NCBI RefSeq assembly: GCF_017874735.1
Contig: NZ_JAGGLV010000001.1
Span: 124,001-188,000 of the forward strand
Source: Paenibacillus silagei
GTDB lineage: Bacteria > Bacillota > Bacilli > Paenibacillales > Paenibacillaceae
Reading direction: 5' to 3'
Length of the DNA stretch: 64,000 bases
Shown piece after piece: positions 7,951 to 17,800 of the stretch. The stretch's first letter is position 1. Every line of letters begins with the position of its first letter. The notes beneath the pieces are model-generated. The model saw only the letters and a program-made list of their open reading frames with translations. It had not been told where the DNA came from and searched no databases. A program made the position numbers and the translations under genes.

Positions 7951-8878
7951 AGCGCAGGCGGCCGCCGCCTGCGCTGCGCTCAGCCCCCACCGGCGTGCCG
8001 CTACGGTGGGGGACACGCCGGCCGTGCAGCGCACGGCCGGCAGCGGTGCGCTGCGCAGCAGCAGCGCGCAAGCCCGGCTGCGCCCCAGTGCGAGGCAGGC
8101 CTCGCAATAGGCGCAGCCGGCAAGGCCGCACGCGGCGCAGGCCGTGCGGCACGTGGGTACGCTGCCGCAGCGCAGGCAGCGCGGCACTTCGCGGCGGCGC
8201 AGGCCCAGCCGCGCGGCGCCCGCAGGGCCCAGGACGGCGGCCGTAAGCCGCAGCCGTCCCTGGAGATTGGCGAGCTGCGCCGCAGCCCGCCAATGCTCCG
8301 CCAGCTCCGGGAGCTGCTCGGCCACCAGCGCCTCTGCTTCACCCTGAAGCAGCGAACGCCCATCCAACGCCGTAACCAGGCGGTCTGCTCCCGCTGCAAG
8401 TGCCTCCAGCCCTTTTCTCCGTAAGCTCACCTGTTCGTTCCCGCGCCAGTTCTCCCTCCTACTTCCCCGCTCGATAACCCGTTCATTCTCCCACTCCTTC
8501 TCCCCGCCGCTGTCCCTCCCACTCGCCCACTCGCTCCCCGGCTCATCCCCCCATTCAAATCCCTCTCTATCCCTCCATTCACTCACCCCTGCCTTACGCC
8601 CCCCGTTCCATCCTCCAACCACTCTCCCCTCATCCTCGCTCCATCCCCTGTCCTCCGGCAGCTTATACACCTGAATCTCCTCGAAAGGCCAGCCCGCTTC
8701 CCGTCCACCTCCGGCAGCCTGCTCCGCCCGGATCTCCGCCTTCAAGAGCGCTGCGGCGTATTTCCTCCAGGCTGCCTCATCCCAGCGCTGCATCTGGTTC
8801 GTGAACTGGCAGGCTGCTGCCAGCTTCACCGCCCAGCCCAGCGGCAGTGACCGGGAGAGCACCACAACCCGGTCTGCC

Positions 8879-8988
8879 GATTGGCTTCTCTGGTCTGCCC
8901 GCTGACTTTTCCGTTCTGCCGCTTGGCTTTCCCGAGCTACCCGCTGACCTTTTCGTTCCGCCGCTTGGCTTTCCCAGTCTGCCACTTG
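8879..8988. repeat. 42-bp tandem repeats in the 5' part of comFA
   Basis: About 2.6 imperfect copies of a 42-bp unit (copies of GCTTGGCTTTCCC-type sequence at 8879, 8921 and 8963). They encode a 14-residue unit, ESQAAERKGQRVAR and ESQAAERKSQRADQ. The period keeps the frame, so this expands the protein without breaking it. Confidence 0.85.
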
Positions 8989-9225
8989 ACCTCTCCCTAC
9001 TACCCAGCGCCCGCCCCAAGCCCCCAGCCCCTCCACCTCACCCGCCCACCATAATTCATCCACCGCCAGATTCAATGAAATCCGGGCCTGCCACTGTCCG
9101 CCCTGCGCCACCACATACACCGCCACCTTCAATCCCAACGCCTCCTTATCTTTTAGAGCACGCCAAAAAGCACACCGCCCCATTCCTGGAGAGTGTGCTT
9201 CACCCGTAACTTACATATTTAGCTG

Positions 9226-9669
9226 TCATTCGCCGGGCTTGGATGGGGATCTCCCGCTTCCCGGCAACCGCATTATCCGCAGCGGCAGCAGCGGCTCCTG
9301 CACCCGCAGGTCTACCGTAACCCCCTGCCGGAGTTCTGCCCTGTCCGCGAGGCCGAAGAACGGCACCGCAGGTGCAAATTCAATAGAAGAGTTATGATAA
9401 GCCATCCGTGAGGCTACCGCCATGGTCCTGTCTTCTGAACCGTCATCCACCAAGGTGATCTGCAGGGGCCTGCCGATCCAGCAAGCATACACTGCAAAAA
9501 CCCTGAGATACCACTCCACCACGGCCTCATGATTACGAGTAATCAGAATATAGTGAAGCCGCTTACCAGTCCGTGCTGCTGCCCGGGTCTCTTCCCGATG
9601 ATGCAGGAGTTGAACAAGGGCTGCTGCGGATGCATAAATAGAGATAATCCAGATTAACTGGGCGATCAT
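9226..9669 (-). CDS. Short membrane-anchored protein with glycosyltransferase-like motif
   Basis: 147-residue protein of unknown function. It begins with a hydrophobic segment (IAQLIWIISIYASAAALVQL), so it is probably anchored in the membrane with the rest in the cytoplasm. The stretch LQITLVDDGSEDRTMAVA resembles the nucleotide-binding VDDGS motif of family-2 glycosyltransferases, but the protein is far too short for a full enzyme and I see no acceptor-side motif. ATG at 9669 is 6-7 bases after GGGAGGTG and is preferred over a start 27 bases upstream. It lies between comFA and degU. It may be a degenerate glycosyltransferase or a separate small family. Confidence 0.7.
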   Translation of the reverse strand: MIAQLIWIISIYASAAALVQLLHHREETRAAARTGKRLHYILITRNHEAVVEWYLRVFAVYACWIGRPLQITLVDDGSEDRTMAVASRMAYHNSSIEFAPAVPFFGLADRAELRQGVTVDLRVQEPLLPLRIMRLPGSGRSPSKPGE

Positions 9670-9920
9670 GAAGATGCACCTCCCTCTTATACCCACACTA
9701 TATGCCGGGGATAAAAGGACGGTGACAGCCCATTAGCGCGGGAGCCCACCCGCCAGTTCAACTTAGGGTACATATTTAAGTTAGCATTTTGCAAAATTCG
9801 AATAGAGTGCGGACTGAAACAATACTATGGCTGCAGCTCTCAGCTGCATACAAGTTATGTACCGTTTATAAGGATCATTAGGATTCTCCAAAACGCTCAG
9901 TTAAAAGTTTATGAGGGAAG

Positions 9921-10643
9921 CTATAAAGTTACCCAGCCGTATTTGATAGAATTAATTACAGCCTGCGTACGGTCGTCCACTTCCATCTTTTGCAGAATAC
10001 TGCTGACATGGTTTTTGACCGTCTTCTCACTGATAAACAGATATTCCCCAATCATCTTGTTACTCTTGCCCTCCGCCATCAACCGCAGCACCTCTGCCTC
10101 GCGGCGGGTCAGCGGATTGTTATCGCCTGCAACGAATTTGACACCGGCTTCCTTCACGGCCGTCTCGGCCATAGCGCCAGTCTCGTTAAGGTACGTCATG
10201 CGCCGCAGCTGATTAATCAGCTTGCCGGTCACCTTCGGATGGATAAAAGCATGTCCCTCGCATACAGAGCGGATCGCATTAATCAGCGACTCGGCCTCCA
10301 TATCCTTCAGCAGATACCCGTTTGCCCCCTTGCGCAGCGTCTCAAACACATAGCTTTCATCATCATGAATCGAGAGGATAATCACTTTGACATCCGGGAA
10401 CATTTCACGGAGCTTTTGCGTAGCCTCCACGCCGTTCTCAATCGGCATATTGATATCCATCAGCACGATATCCGGCTTATTGCCGTTGCAGAATTCAAGC
10501 ACCTGGATGCCGTCCCCGCATTCGCCAATGACCTCGATGTCATCCTCCATATTCAAAATACGTTTAAGCCCTTCACGAAACAATTGATGATCATCGGCCA
10601 AAAGAACTTTAATGGGCGCTTTGCCAGAGTTTTGGTTCTCCAT
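9921..10643 (-). CDS. degU: Response regulator DegU
   Basis: 240-residue NarL/LuxR-type response regulator. The receiver domain has the acidic pocket (LLADDH), the phosphoacceptor aspartate at about residue 63 in [10 protein letters not shown], and the conserved lysine in GYLLKD. The C-terminal LuxR helix-turn-helix starts at [20 protein letters not shown] and includes [17 protein letters not shown]. DegU controls exoenzymes, motility, competence and biofilm genes in Bacillus. ATG at 10643 is 7 bases after AAGGAG and 4 bases after the degS stop, so the pair is co-transcribed. Its place beside the comF and flagellar cluster matches B. subtilis. Confidence 0.96.
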   Translation of the reverse strand: MENQNSGKAPIKVLLADDHQLFREGLKRILNMEDDIEVIGECGDGIQVLEFCNGNKPDIVLMDINMPIENGVEATQKLREMFPDVKVIILSIHDDESYVFETLRKGANGYLLKDMEAESLINAIRSVCEGHAFIHPKVTGKLINQLRRMTYLNETGAMAETAVKEAGVKFVAGDNNPLTRREAEVLRLMAEGKSNKMIGEYLFISEKTVKNHVSSILQKMEVDDRTQAVINSIKYGWVTL

Positions 10644-10647
10644 CACA

Positions 10648-11820
10648 TTACTCCTTTCCCTTTTCCACATTCGTCGGAATGTGAATTACGATTGTTGTGC
10701 CCTGGTTCTCGGCTGATTGTATTTCCATTCTTCCCTCCAGCAATTCCACGCGTTCGCGCATACCCACCAGACCGAAGCTTTCCCGGTTGGCTTGTTCACT
10801 GATTTTTTTCACATTGAAGCCTAAGCCATTGTCTTTCACGACAATCTTGATCAATTGAGCCTGATAAGTAATCTCTACCAGTACGTAGCTCGGATAAGCA
10901 TGCTTCGCCGCATTGGACAGAGCCTCCTGCACCAGCCGGTATACCGCCGCTTCCATTGCCGAGGACAAACGGTGCTCCTTCCCCCTGGTTTCAAAAGAGG
11001 TGCGGATCTTCGTCTTCTCCTCATAATCATGCACATACTTCCGCAGAGTCGGAATCAGCCCCAAATCATCAAGCGCCATCGGACGCAGGTTAAAAATCAC
11101 CTTGCGCATTTCTTCCAGGCTGTATCTTACCTGCCCCTTTAAGTCTATTACTTCGGCTTGTACCAGCCCAAATTCCTGCTTTACCAGCATTCTTTCTACA
11201 ATTTCCGTCCTTAGGACTAGATTCGCCAGCATTTGAGCAGGACCGTCATGAATTTCCCGGGCAATTCTTTTCCGTTCCTCTTCCTGAGCCAGGATTATTT
11301 TGAGTCCAATCATCTGGCGGTTCTTCGCAGATTCGACAATTCGCGTCACTTGACCTAGTTCTCCGGACAGATATTCCAGGACAACGCTCATTTGCGAACC
11401 AATCGATTCGGCACGTTCTACAGAATTTTCGACACTGCGAACCCGCATTTGCAATTCATCGCGTCTGCTCCGCAGATAAGCCTCCCTCTCCCTGGTCATC
11501 ATCAGCTCCAGCTGCAGCTCCGTCGCCTTCTCATAGGCAATCCGGATATCCTTCTCCGTGTAGCGGACAAAATCCCGGCTGACCTCTGTCAGCCGGATCC
11601 GGGAGCGGTGGTACTGCTGCTCCAGCTTGTCTACCTTTTGCAATGTTTCATCCGTTTCTTCCATGACCCGCTGCAGTTCTTTGTTGAGTGCAGCAAGCTC
11701 ATCGCGTGCCACCTGCAATATTTCGAATATCTGATACTTGCTGCTCTCCATCACGTCGATGGTGTTTTTAATCACCCGATCTATCGCATCGGCTTGAAAT
11801 TCCACGGATGCTTGCCCCAT
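10648..11820 (-). CDS. degS: Sensor histidine kinase DegS
   Basis: 390-residue soluble kinase partner of DegU. The N-terminal third to half is a long coiled coil (about residues 25-165). The HisKA_3 motif RIAREIHDGPAQMLANLVLR puts the phosphorylated histidine near residue 191. The ATPase domain has NAAKHA, DNGLGF and SFGLVGMRERVELLEG. No membrane segment is present, as in B. subtilis DegS. The ATG at 11820 is the only reasonable start (an in-frame stop lies upstream) but lacks a well-placed Shine-Dalgarno; AAAGGA is about 26 bases away, inside the loop of a strong inverted repeat, so translation may be structure-controlled. Confidence 0.95.
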   Translation of the reverse strand: MGQASVEFQADAIDRVIKNTIDVMESSKYQIFEILQVARDELAALNKELQRVMEETDETLQKVDKLEQQYHRSRIRLTEVSRDFVRYTEKDIRIAYEKATELQLELMMTREREAYLRSRRDELQMRVRSVENSVERAESIGSQMSVVLEYLSGELGQVTRIVESAKNRQMIGLKIILAQEEERKRIAREIHDGPAQMLANLVLRTEIVERMLVKQEFGLVQAEVIDLKGQVRYSLEEMRKVIFNLRPMALDDLGLIPTLRKYVHDYEEKTKIRTSFETRGKEHRLSSAMEAAVYRLVQEALSNAAKHAYPSYVLVEITYQAQLIKIVVKDNGLGFNVKKISEQANRESFGLVGMRERVELLEGRMEIQSAENQGTTIVIHIPTNVEKGKE

Positions 11821-11822
11821 TT

Positions 11823-11876
11823 CTATCGAATCGTATTAAAGGCTTTCCTTTATATTAACATATCACGATTCGATAG
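11823..11876 (-). promoter_or_regulatory. 12-bp inverted repeat directly before degS
   Basis: Perfect arms CTATCGAATCGT (11823-11834) and ACGATTCGATAG (11865-11876) with a 30-base loop. The loop contains the only purine-rich AAAGGAAAG before degS, and the 3' arm in mRNA ends two bases before the ATG. The upstream arm overlaps the last codons of the preceding gene. No T tract follows, so it is not a standard terminator. It could control degS translation or be an operator. Confidence 0.6.
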
Positions 11877-14592
11877 TTACGGTCTTAGTGTTCTGTTCCC
11901 ATTTTACAGTGAGTCCGAGCTGTTCTGTCACGAGTCGAAGCGGTACTAAAGTCCTGGCATTCAGAATCATCGGTGCTACTTCAGCACTCTGCCGCTTCCC
12001 GTTCAGTACGAACTCCTTCTTATTCACGGTCAGATCCAGCGCCTTAGAGCCCCGGAGGACCATAATCTTCTTAGTCTTCGCATCCCAGACCGCATTGCCG
12101 CCGAACGCGTCCAGAACATATTTTATCGGCACATACGTACTGCCGTCCTTCACGATCGGCGCAACATCAATCGGCCGCTTGGTGCCGTTAACCGTCATCG
12201 CCTTGCCTCCAATGCTCATCGCCGCCGTCCCTTTGGGCAGTCCCGCCTCACTGGAGAGCGATGGCATCACGAAGGAAATATTATCAAAAGCCACTGTCCC
12301 TGTCTTGGCCCGTTCATCCTGGCCTTCTTCTACATTTACCACGTAAAGTCTCTTAAGGGAAGCTGGGAATTTAATCCCTGAGCCGGACAGATCGATATTA
12401 AGCGTCTTCCAGCCGTTCCAGTCGATAACTTTCGCCAAATCAATATAGGCCGTCTTTCCGCTGGCATCTGTCAGCTCGGCACGCATCCAGTTCAGGCTCA
12501 TGTCCCCCATCACATCGACTGACATGGAGGTTGCCGCCGCCGGAATATCCTTGCCCTTTGTACCGTTGAACTGGGCGTATGCGTACATTTTACCGGTGCC
12601 TGCACTCATATCGTAGCTAAGCGATAAGACCTTCGAGCCTGCACGCTCTGCGCTGCCCGCAACTACTGCTGCTGTTCCAGTAACCCCTGCCGCATTGGTT
12701 GTGAACGCGAACGGATAATTGGCATTCTCGAAATCCTCCCACGCCGTAGCAGCTGCAGTAGACAAGACAACCGCCGTGCTGAAGCCGTCATAGCGGGCAA
12801 TCGCATATCCGGTAGTTACGCCGGGATCGACTGACTCCACTTTAAGCTTGCCGTCCCCCACACTTCCTTTGAAGCCGATAAACTCCCACTTCAGTGCGGT
12901 TGCCGGAACAGCTATCGTTGCCCCGCTCTTCGACACCGCGCTAACCGGAACCGATACAGTGGCTCCTGCTTGCAGCGGTGCAGTTGCTGTACCTGCAATC
13001 AGGCTGGACAGGTCTTCTCCGCCCAGAACGGTGACCTCGGTCTCCGCACTCGCTGTTCCGCTGGTCGCCTTCAGCTTGACGGTTCCCGGCTTGACGGCCG
13101 TGGCTTCACCCGCATTCACAGTCACACTCCCGCCGCTTGCGGTCCAGGCCGGATTAGCCGCCGCTACATCCACCGGATTGTAGTACGTATCATAGCCCTT
13201 CAGGGAGTATGTGGCCTTTTGCCCGATTAACAGTACCGAGCTGCCGCTGATCTTGATTCCTTTCACTTCACCTTGCGGAGCAGAAGTATATACTCCCACG
13301 CCGTTAACGATTGTGCGCTGCTCCTTGCCGTATTCGGTATTGAAGGTAAGCGTAGTCGAGGTTTCAGCCAGCGGGCGGTCTACCATCGTTGTAGAGCCCC
13401 CTCCGTCCAGATTAATTCCTTTCCATACCCCGATATTCGTCATGAAGGATTGCAGCTCTGTCAGCGACAGACCCGCACTATTGCTGTTCTTCTCAGCTGC
13501 AATGACATATACGTACCTGCCATCCTGGGAATAGCCCAGCGCTGTACGCGCCCGGTACCCGCCAATGCTGCTTGTAGAACGGGAGAACGACGACGCCTTG
13601 CCGTTATTGACCAGAATCGTATGCCCCCCGATCATCATCTGCAGCGTAGAAGGATCGAGCTCCTGCTGGGTGGTTTTGGAACGGAGCAGATAGGTACTGT
13701 TTATCTTTTGTCCTACAACCAGATGTGCCTTGACGAACTCGGCAGCCAGCCCGTGCGTCCGCAGAATATAAGCCCCTTTGGGCACGGTCACCGGCAACGC
13801 CGAATCCAGCGAGATCTGGGTAATCGTATCATTCTCTACCAGCACCTCTGTCGGTGTAGTAGAGCTGCCCTTAGGCCGCTCTAGCGCTGTCCACGCATCC
13901 GTGTAGATATAGGCTGCATTAGCATGACTGTAAGTCGAGCTGCCGCCTTCGGGATTGTAGGCCCCTTTGTTGATGCCGGACAGCGGGAACTGGGAACCAT
14001 CCTCTGCGGTCAGCATCCCCTCAAACGTATATTCATCAATGATAGGTTTACGGTCCTTGGTTACTGCAAAAGCATACATTCCGTTTAGCTGTGAAGGAGT
14101 AGACACCAGCACACCGCCAGATACCTGACCGCCAATCGGCGCACCTTCTCCGCCGGTATTGAAGTAATCCCCGTTCACCGCCGCGACGGCTCCTGTCTCC
14201 GCCGCCATGCCCCCGGTGCTCTGCCGTGTCGTCAGATTCCCGCCTTTGCCGGTCATGACATCCAGAGAGACATAAGGATTATTCAGATCGACACGAATGA
14301 CGCTGGCCAGTCCTGTGGCACTTTTACCTGAACGCACTGTGGTAAATTTATATTTCATCATCATCGCACCGGAAGTGATAACCTCTTCACTCAGTTTTGT
14401 CGCCGAGAAGGACGCTGCTGCTTGTGCTACCGGCGCAGTGCCTGCACCCAGCCATCCTGCACCTTCACTCCCGACAACCGGCATGATCCAGATTACACCC
14501 GCCAAGGATGCAGCAATCCATTTTTTAGCAGGCGACCATTGATTTCCCCGTGTTGACTCAGTACTCTTTTTCCCCATGAAAAGCTCATTCAT
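11863..14592 (-). CDS. Secreted phosphodiester glycosidase-like protein with copper-amine-oxidase-type C-terminal domain
   Basis: 909-residue exported protein. An N-terminal signal (KKWIAASLAGVIWIMPVVGS, probable cleavage after AQAAA) is followed by a phosphodiester glycosidase (NAGPA/DUF2233-like) domain at about residues 90-440, with AAVNGDYFNTGGEGAPIG, GGYRARTALGYSQDGRY and GINLDGGGSTTMVDRPLA. Residues 450-790 look like Ig-like and carbohydrate-binding-like modules. The last 100 residues carry the copper-amine-oxidase N-terminal-type fold (TYVPIKYVLDAFGGNAVW, RTLVPLRLVTEQLG), common at the ends of Paenibacillus wall proteins and probably a wall- or sugar-binding module. The substrate is not known; wall or extracellular glycopolymers are plausible. 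It sits upstream of degS on the same strand. Confidence 0.82.
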   Translation of the reverse strand: MNELFMGKKSTESTRGNQWSPAKKWIAASLAGVIWIMPVVGSEGAGWLGAGTAPVAQAAASFSATKLSEEVITSGAMMMKYKFTTVRSGKSATGLASVIRVDLNNPYVSLDVMTGKGGNLTTRQSTGGMAAETGAVAAVNGDYFNTGGEGAPIGGQVSGGVLVSTPSQLNGMYAFAVTKDRKPIIDEYTFEGMLTAEDGSQFPLSGINKGAYNPEGGSSTYSHANAAYIYTDAWTALERPKGSSTTPTEVLVENDTITQISLDSALPVTVPKGAYILRTHGLAAEFVKAHLVVGQKINSTYLLRSKTTQQELDPSTLQMMIGGHTILVNNGKASSFSRSTSSIGGYRARTALGYSQDGRYVYVIAAEKNSNSAGLSLTELQSFMTNIGVWKGINLDGGGSTTMVDRPLAETSTTLTFNTEYGKEQRTIVNGVGVYTSAPQGEVKGIKISGSSVLLIGQKATYSLKGYDTYYNPVDVAAANPAWTASGGSVTVNAGEATAVKPGTVKLKATSGTASAETEVTVLGGEDLSSLIAGTATAPLQAGATVSVPVSAVSKSGATIAVPATALKWEFIGFKGSVGDGKLKVESVDPGVTTGYAIARYDGFSTAVVLSTAAATAWEDFENANYPFAFTTNAAGVTGTAAVVAGSAERAGSKVLSLSYDMSAGTGKMYAYAQFNGTKGKDIPAAATSMSVDVMGDMSLNWMRAELTDASGKTAYIDLAKVIDWNGWKTLNIDLSGSGIKFPASLKRLYVVNVEEGQDERAKTGTVAFDNISFVMPSLSSEAGLPKGTAAMSIGGKAMTVNGTKRPIDVAPIVKDGSTYVPIKYVLDAFGGNAVWDAKTKKIMVLRGSKALDLTVNKKEFVLNGKRQSAEVAPMILNARTLVPLRLVTEQLGLTVKWEQNTKTVTIES

Positions 14593-14774
14593 TTCAGTGT
14601 AACTCTCCCATCTATTTGTACTCTTCTACCTCGCTATCAAGACCTGGATATCAGTTCATAGTAATAGACTATACCTTTAATAGACTGAATCCAGCTCGAA
14701 AAGTTGCGAAAATTGGAGAGAACTAGCAGGTTTTACCGGATGAGCGGAGTCACGCTGGAGCTGTCCAGGTATGC

Positions 14775-14805
14775 CAAAAAAGCACCCGGCCCATAGACCG
14801 GATGC
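14775..14805 (-). terminator. Terminator after the first SLH gene
   Basis: Stem GCATCCGG/CCGGGTGC (14798-14805 with 14782-14789, one wobble pair) followed on the minus strand by six T residues (14776-14781). It lies 29 bases beyond the stop of the SLH gene at 14834. Confidence 0.88.
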
Positions 14806-14833
14806 TCTGCTTAACTATACAATTCCCTTGCTC

Positions 14834-17800
14834 TTACAAATAGCCTGCTGTCTTCAGCATCCGCTGCAGCATGACTGCAGCCTGCCCTCGGGTAGCATTA
14901 CCCTGCGGCTGGAATTGCGTGGTGCTGACTCCCTGAATAATCCCCGCCTTGACTGCCTTGGCTACAAATTCGATACTCTGGCTCAGAATCCTCGCCCGGT
15001 CCTTGAACGGGCTAAGCGTATCCATTACAGATGCACTCAACGTTACAGGCTGCCCCGTATACTCCAGCGCCCTCACCATCATAATCGCCATCTGCTCACG
15101 GGTAATTTTATCCTCCGCACGGAAGGTCCCGTCCGTATTGCCGTTGATGATGCCGGCTTTGGCTGCGGCTTCTATGAAGTCACTTGTTTGTGTAAAAGGA
15201 CGTACATCCTTGAACTGGGAAGCTCCACCGCGTACTGCCTGTAAACCTAAGCCCCGGCTGAGCATCACAGCGAACTCAGAACGAGTGATCGGCTGATCAG
15301 GCTTAAACGCAGTTCCATAGCTGCTATCGATGATATTTTTGGCGGCTAACTCTGCTACAGCAGTCTTACTCCAATGGGAGGTCATATCTCCAAAGGTACG
15401 CAAGGAAATGAACACCCCCACCACCTGGTTACCATTCGTGCGTGCACTAACAACGCTATTACTGCCCACTGTAGCAATTTGGGCCGGCAAATAAATAGCA
15501 TCATTGTATGTCGAATCTACACCGGCGGCCATCGTTTGGGCGGAGTTCAATACAGCAGCATTGCGAACAGTGTATTGCCCTTTTACATTTAATTCCTTGG
15601 CATTGGAATAGTTATCTTTAATTGAACCGGTAAGACGTAAATCCATAAGACCGGTAACGTTACGCATGGCCTGGCTTCCGATTTTTTGTTCGAACGAATA
15701 GAACGTCCCGCCCGGAACACTCTCCATACGCAGCACAAGTGAGACCTTATTGATATCTGTCCCCAGACTAGCAATTAGCGAATTCACATCAATGTCGCTT
15801 AGTTTTACACCATACATTTGATCTCCGTACCGGATAATCAGTTTTGCATTCTTGTTGCTTGCGGCTGCATCCGATAGAGCTTTTAGGGGAACGGTAACAT
15901 AGGCTGACTTCTCTGTAGAAGGAACCTCGAATACCAGCTCATCCCCACCTGCAAGCTTCAGATATTGATAACTGGCAGCCATACGTTCTGCATTCAGATC
16001 ATATCTTTTAACCATTTGTTTGTAGACCGAAAGATCTGTAACCCCAAGAGCCGAATCACTCTTCAGTAACGGGTACTCCTTGCCAAATTCACTGGCAGGC
16101 AGGGTTCCAAGGTAAGAAGGGCGGCTTCCATTGCCCGTTACACCAGTGGTCAGATTCTGAACAGACAAGGAATTGAAGGACGGAAGAGAGTTACCATTCG
16201 TGTCTGTAATCATCCCCGCACCAGACAGGTAAGAGAGCTCAACCTTTTGTCCGGCCGTCACTGCTTGCGAGAGATTCAATTTTAAAAGAGTTCCAGACAG
16301 GCTGAAATCCTGAACATCAATGCTGCTTCCATCAGCCTTAATCCCAAACTGATTAACATACAATTTCGAAGATGACTGCATGCTCTTATTAAAAGTAACA
16401 TTAAGTTCGTTGCCCTTCACTGTAGCTATGCTGATCTCCGATACTACCGTGGCTGAAGTTACAGTCACTGGCTGAAGATCAACATAGGCTGCACGATTAC
16501 CATTCAGATCACTAAGTCCAAGAGTACCTGGAACATAGGATACCGTCACTGTTCCGTTAACTGGCAAAGCAGTCTGAAGGGTCAATGTAGCCTGCGATCC
16601 ACTTACCGATACATTGGTAACATAGTTTGGTTTACCGCCAACCAGTACAGAGAACTGGCTATTCATCGGTAAATTAATCGTAGACAGACCTTCGTTATAA
16701 TTCAAAAGGATCTTATTGCCCGCTCCTGTCGCATTCTGGAACACCGGCGGCACATTATCCTTACTATTGCGGATGTTAAACTCAGCGAAGTTTGCAATAT
16801 TCTGCCCCAGAGAGCTAACCAGCGGATACGAACCGGCGTAGTAGGATACCCGGACCGACTCCGAATTGCCCACCTCGGAACCCACTGTTAAATAAAGCGT
16901 GTTGCCGCTGGAGCTGATAGAATTCACCCCAAGCGAATACCCGTCAGTTGTTACCACAAACTGATCATACGCATAAGGAGAGACCGTTTTGAGCGTATCA
17001 TTGAAGGTCAGTGTCACTGTTCTGCCAGTTATTCTGCCTTCTTTGGGCGTAGGGAGCGCCGATTCTATAGTATTAGTGATCTGCTGTCCAGAAAAGGTAG
17101 GCGCAGCATTCCCGCTCGTATCCTGAATCGTCCGCACGCCGCCGGTATAGCTGATTTTTACATTCTGGCCTACAGCGATGCCTGTGCTAATCACTACAAA
17201 TACACTGTCTCCTTGAATATAGGCACTCTCAATATTCCGGGTTTCCTCATTAACGGTTACCCCGAAGCTGGAAGCCAGCAGCGCCACTGAAGCGTTAAGC
17301 GACTCATTATACCTCAGGCGGATCGTCCTGTTGTTCTCCAGCACTGCACTCGTCAGCGAGGGTGGAGTCTTATCTATGGCCACAGTACGGAAGCTCCATG
17401 ACTTGGTACCGCTTAAACCCTCATACTGCACGCTGGGGTCTGCGGCATCCGTGAACGCTCCTTTGGCGATGTCGATATAATAGATCGTATCTGACTCCAA
17501 TGCTGCAGTCGGCTTGATTAAAAACTCCTTGGCAGAGGCGCCCTGCTGAACTGTCGCTGTCACTTTAGATCCATTGCTTTTGTATAGAACAACCCCGTTC
17601 GTAATGGTGTTATTATAGACAACATCCCGGTTGAAATTAACCGCAATCGTTTTGGAGATATCTACTGACTCACTGCGGTCCGCTGGTGTTAACGCGGCTA
17701 CAGACAGACTTGTCAGTGATGCCGTCGTGAACGTCCAGGAGTACGGACCTGAGGCCGGAAAGAGATGACCATCCTGATCATAAAAAGCCCCCTGCGGTAT

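Larger units (their letters stand above)
6893..9132 (-). pseudogene. comFA: comFA, DNA-uptake helicase, frameshifted by a 23-bp tandem duplication
   Basis: ComFA is the ATP-driven helicase-like motor for DNA uptake. The N-terminal half is read in one frame from TTG at 9132 (8 bases after AAGGAGG at 9141-9147) and includes a zinc-finger set (CLRCGS, CAACGL, CAYCEAC). The motor half is in a different frame, ending at 6893, with Walker A AVTGAGKTEM, Walker B IIDEID, SATP and QMAGRAGRS. The break coincides with two exact copies of a 23-bp unit at 7902-7947. Removing one copy gives an unbroken 738-residue protein. As it stands, the N-terminal frame stops at 7852 after about 426 residues, before Walker A. 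The result could be true inactivation, a switchable state, or an assembly error. The N-terminal half also carries low-complexity insertions; B. subtilis ComFA has about 460 residues. Confidence 0.85.

Noticed and set aside
9132..9183. ATG at 9183 as the comFA start
   Set aside because: No usable Shine-Dalgarno; TTG at 9132 is 8 bases after AAGGAGG and begins a more family-like sequence.
7852..9183. Independent gene for the N-terminal half of comFA
   Set aside because: Removing one 23-bp copy fuses it exactly to the helicase half, so it is a broken part of comFA rather than a separate gene.
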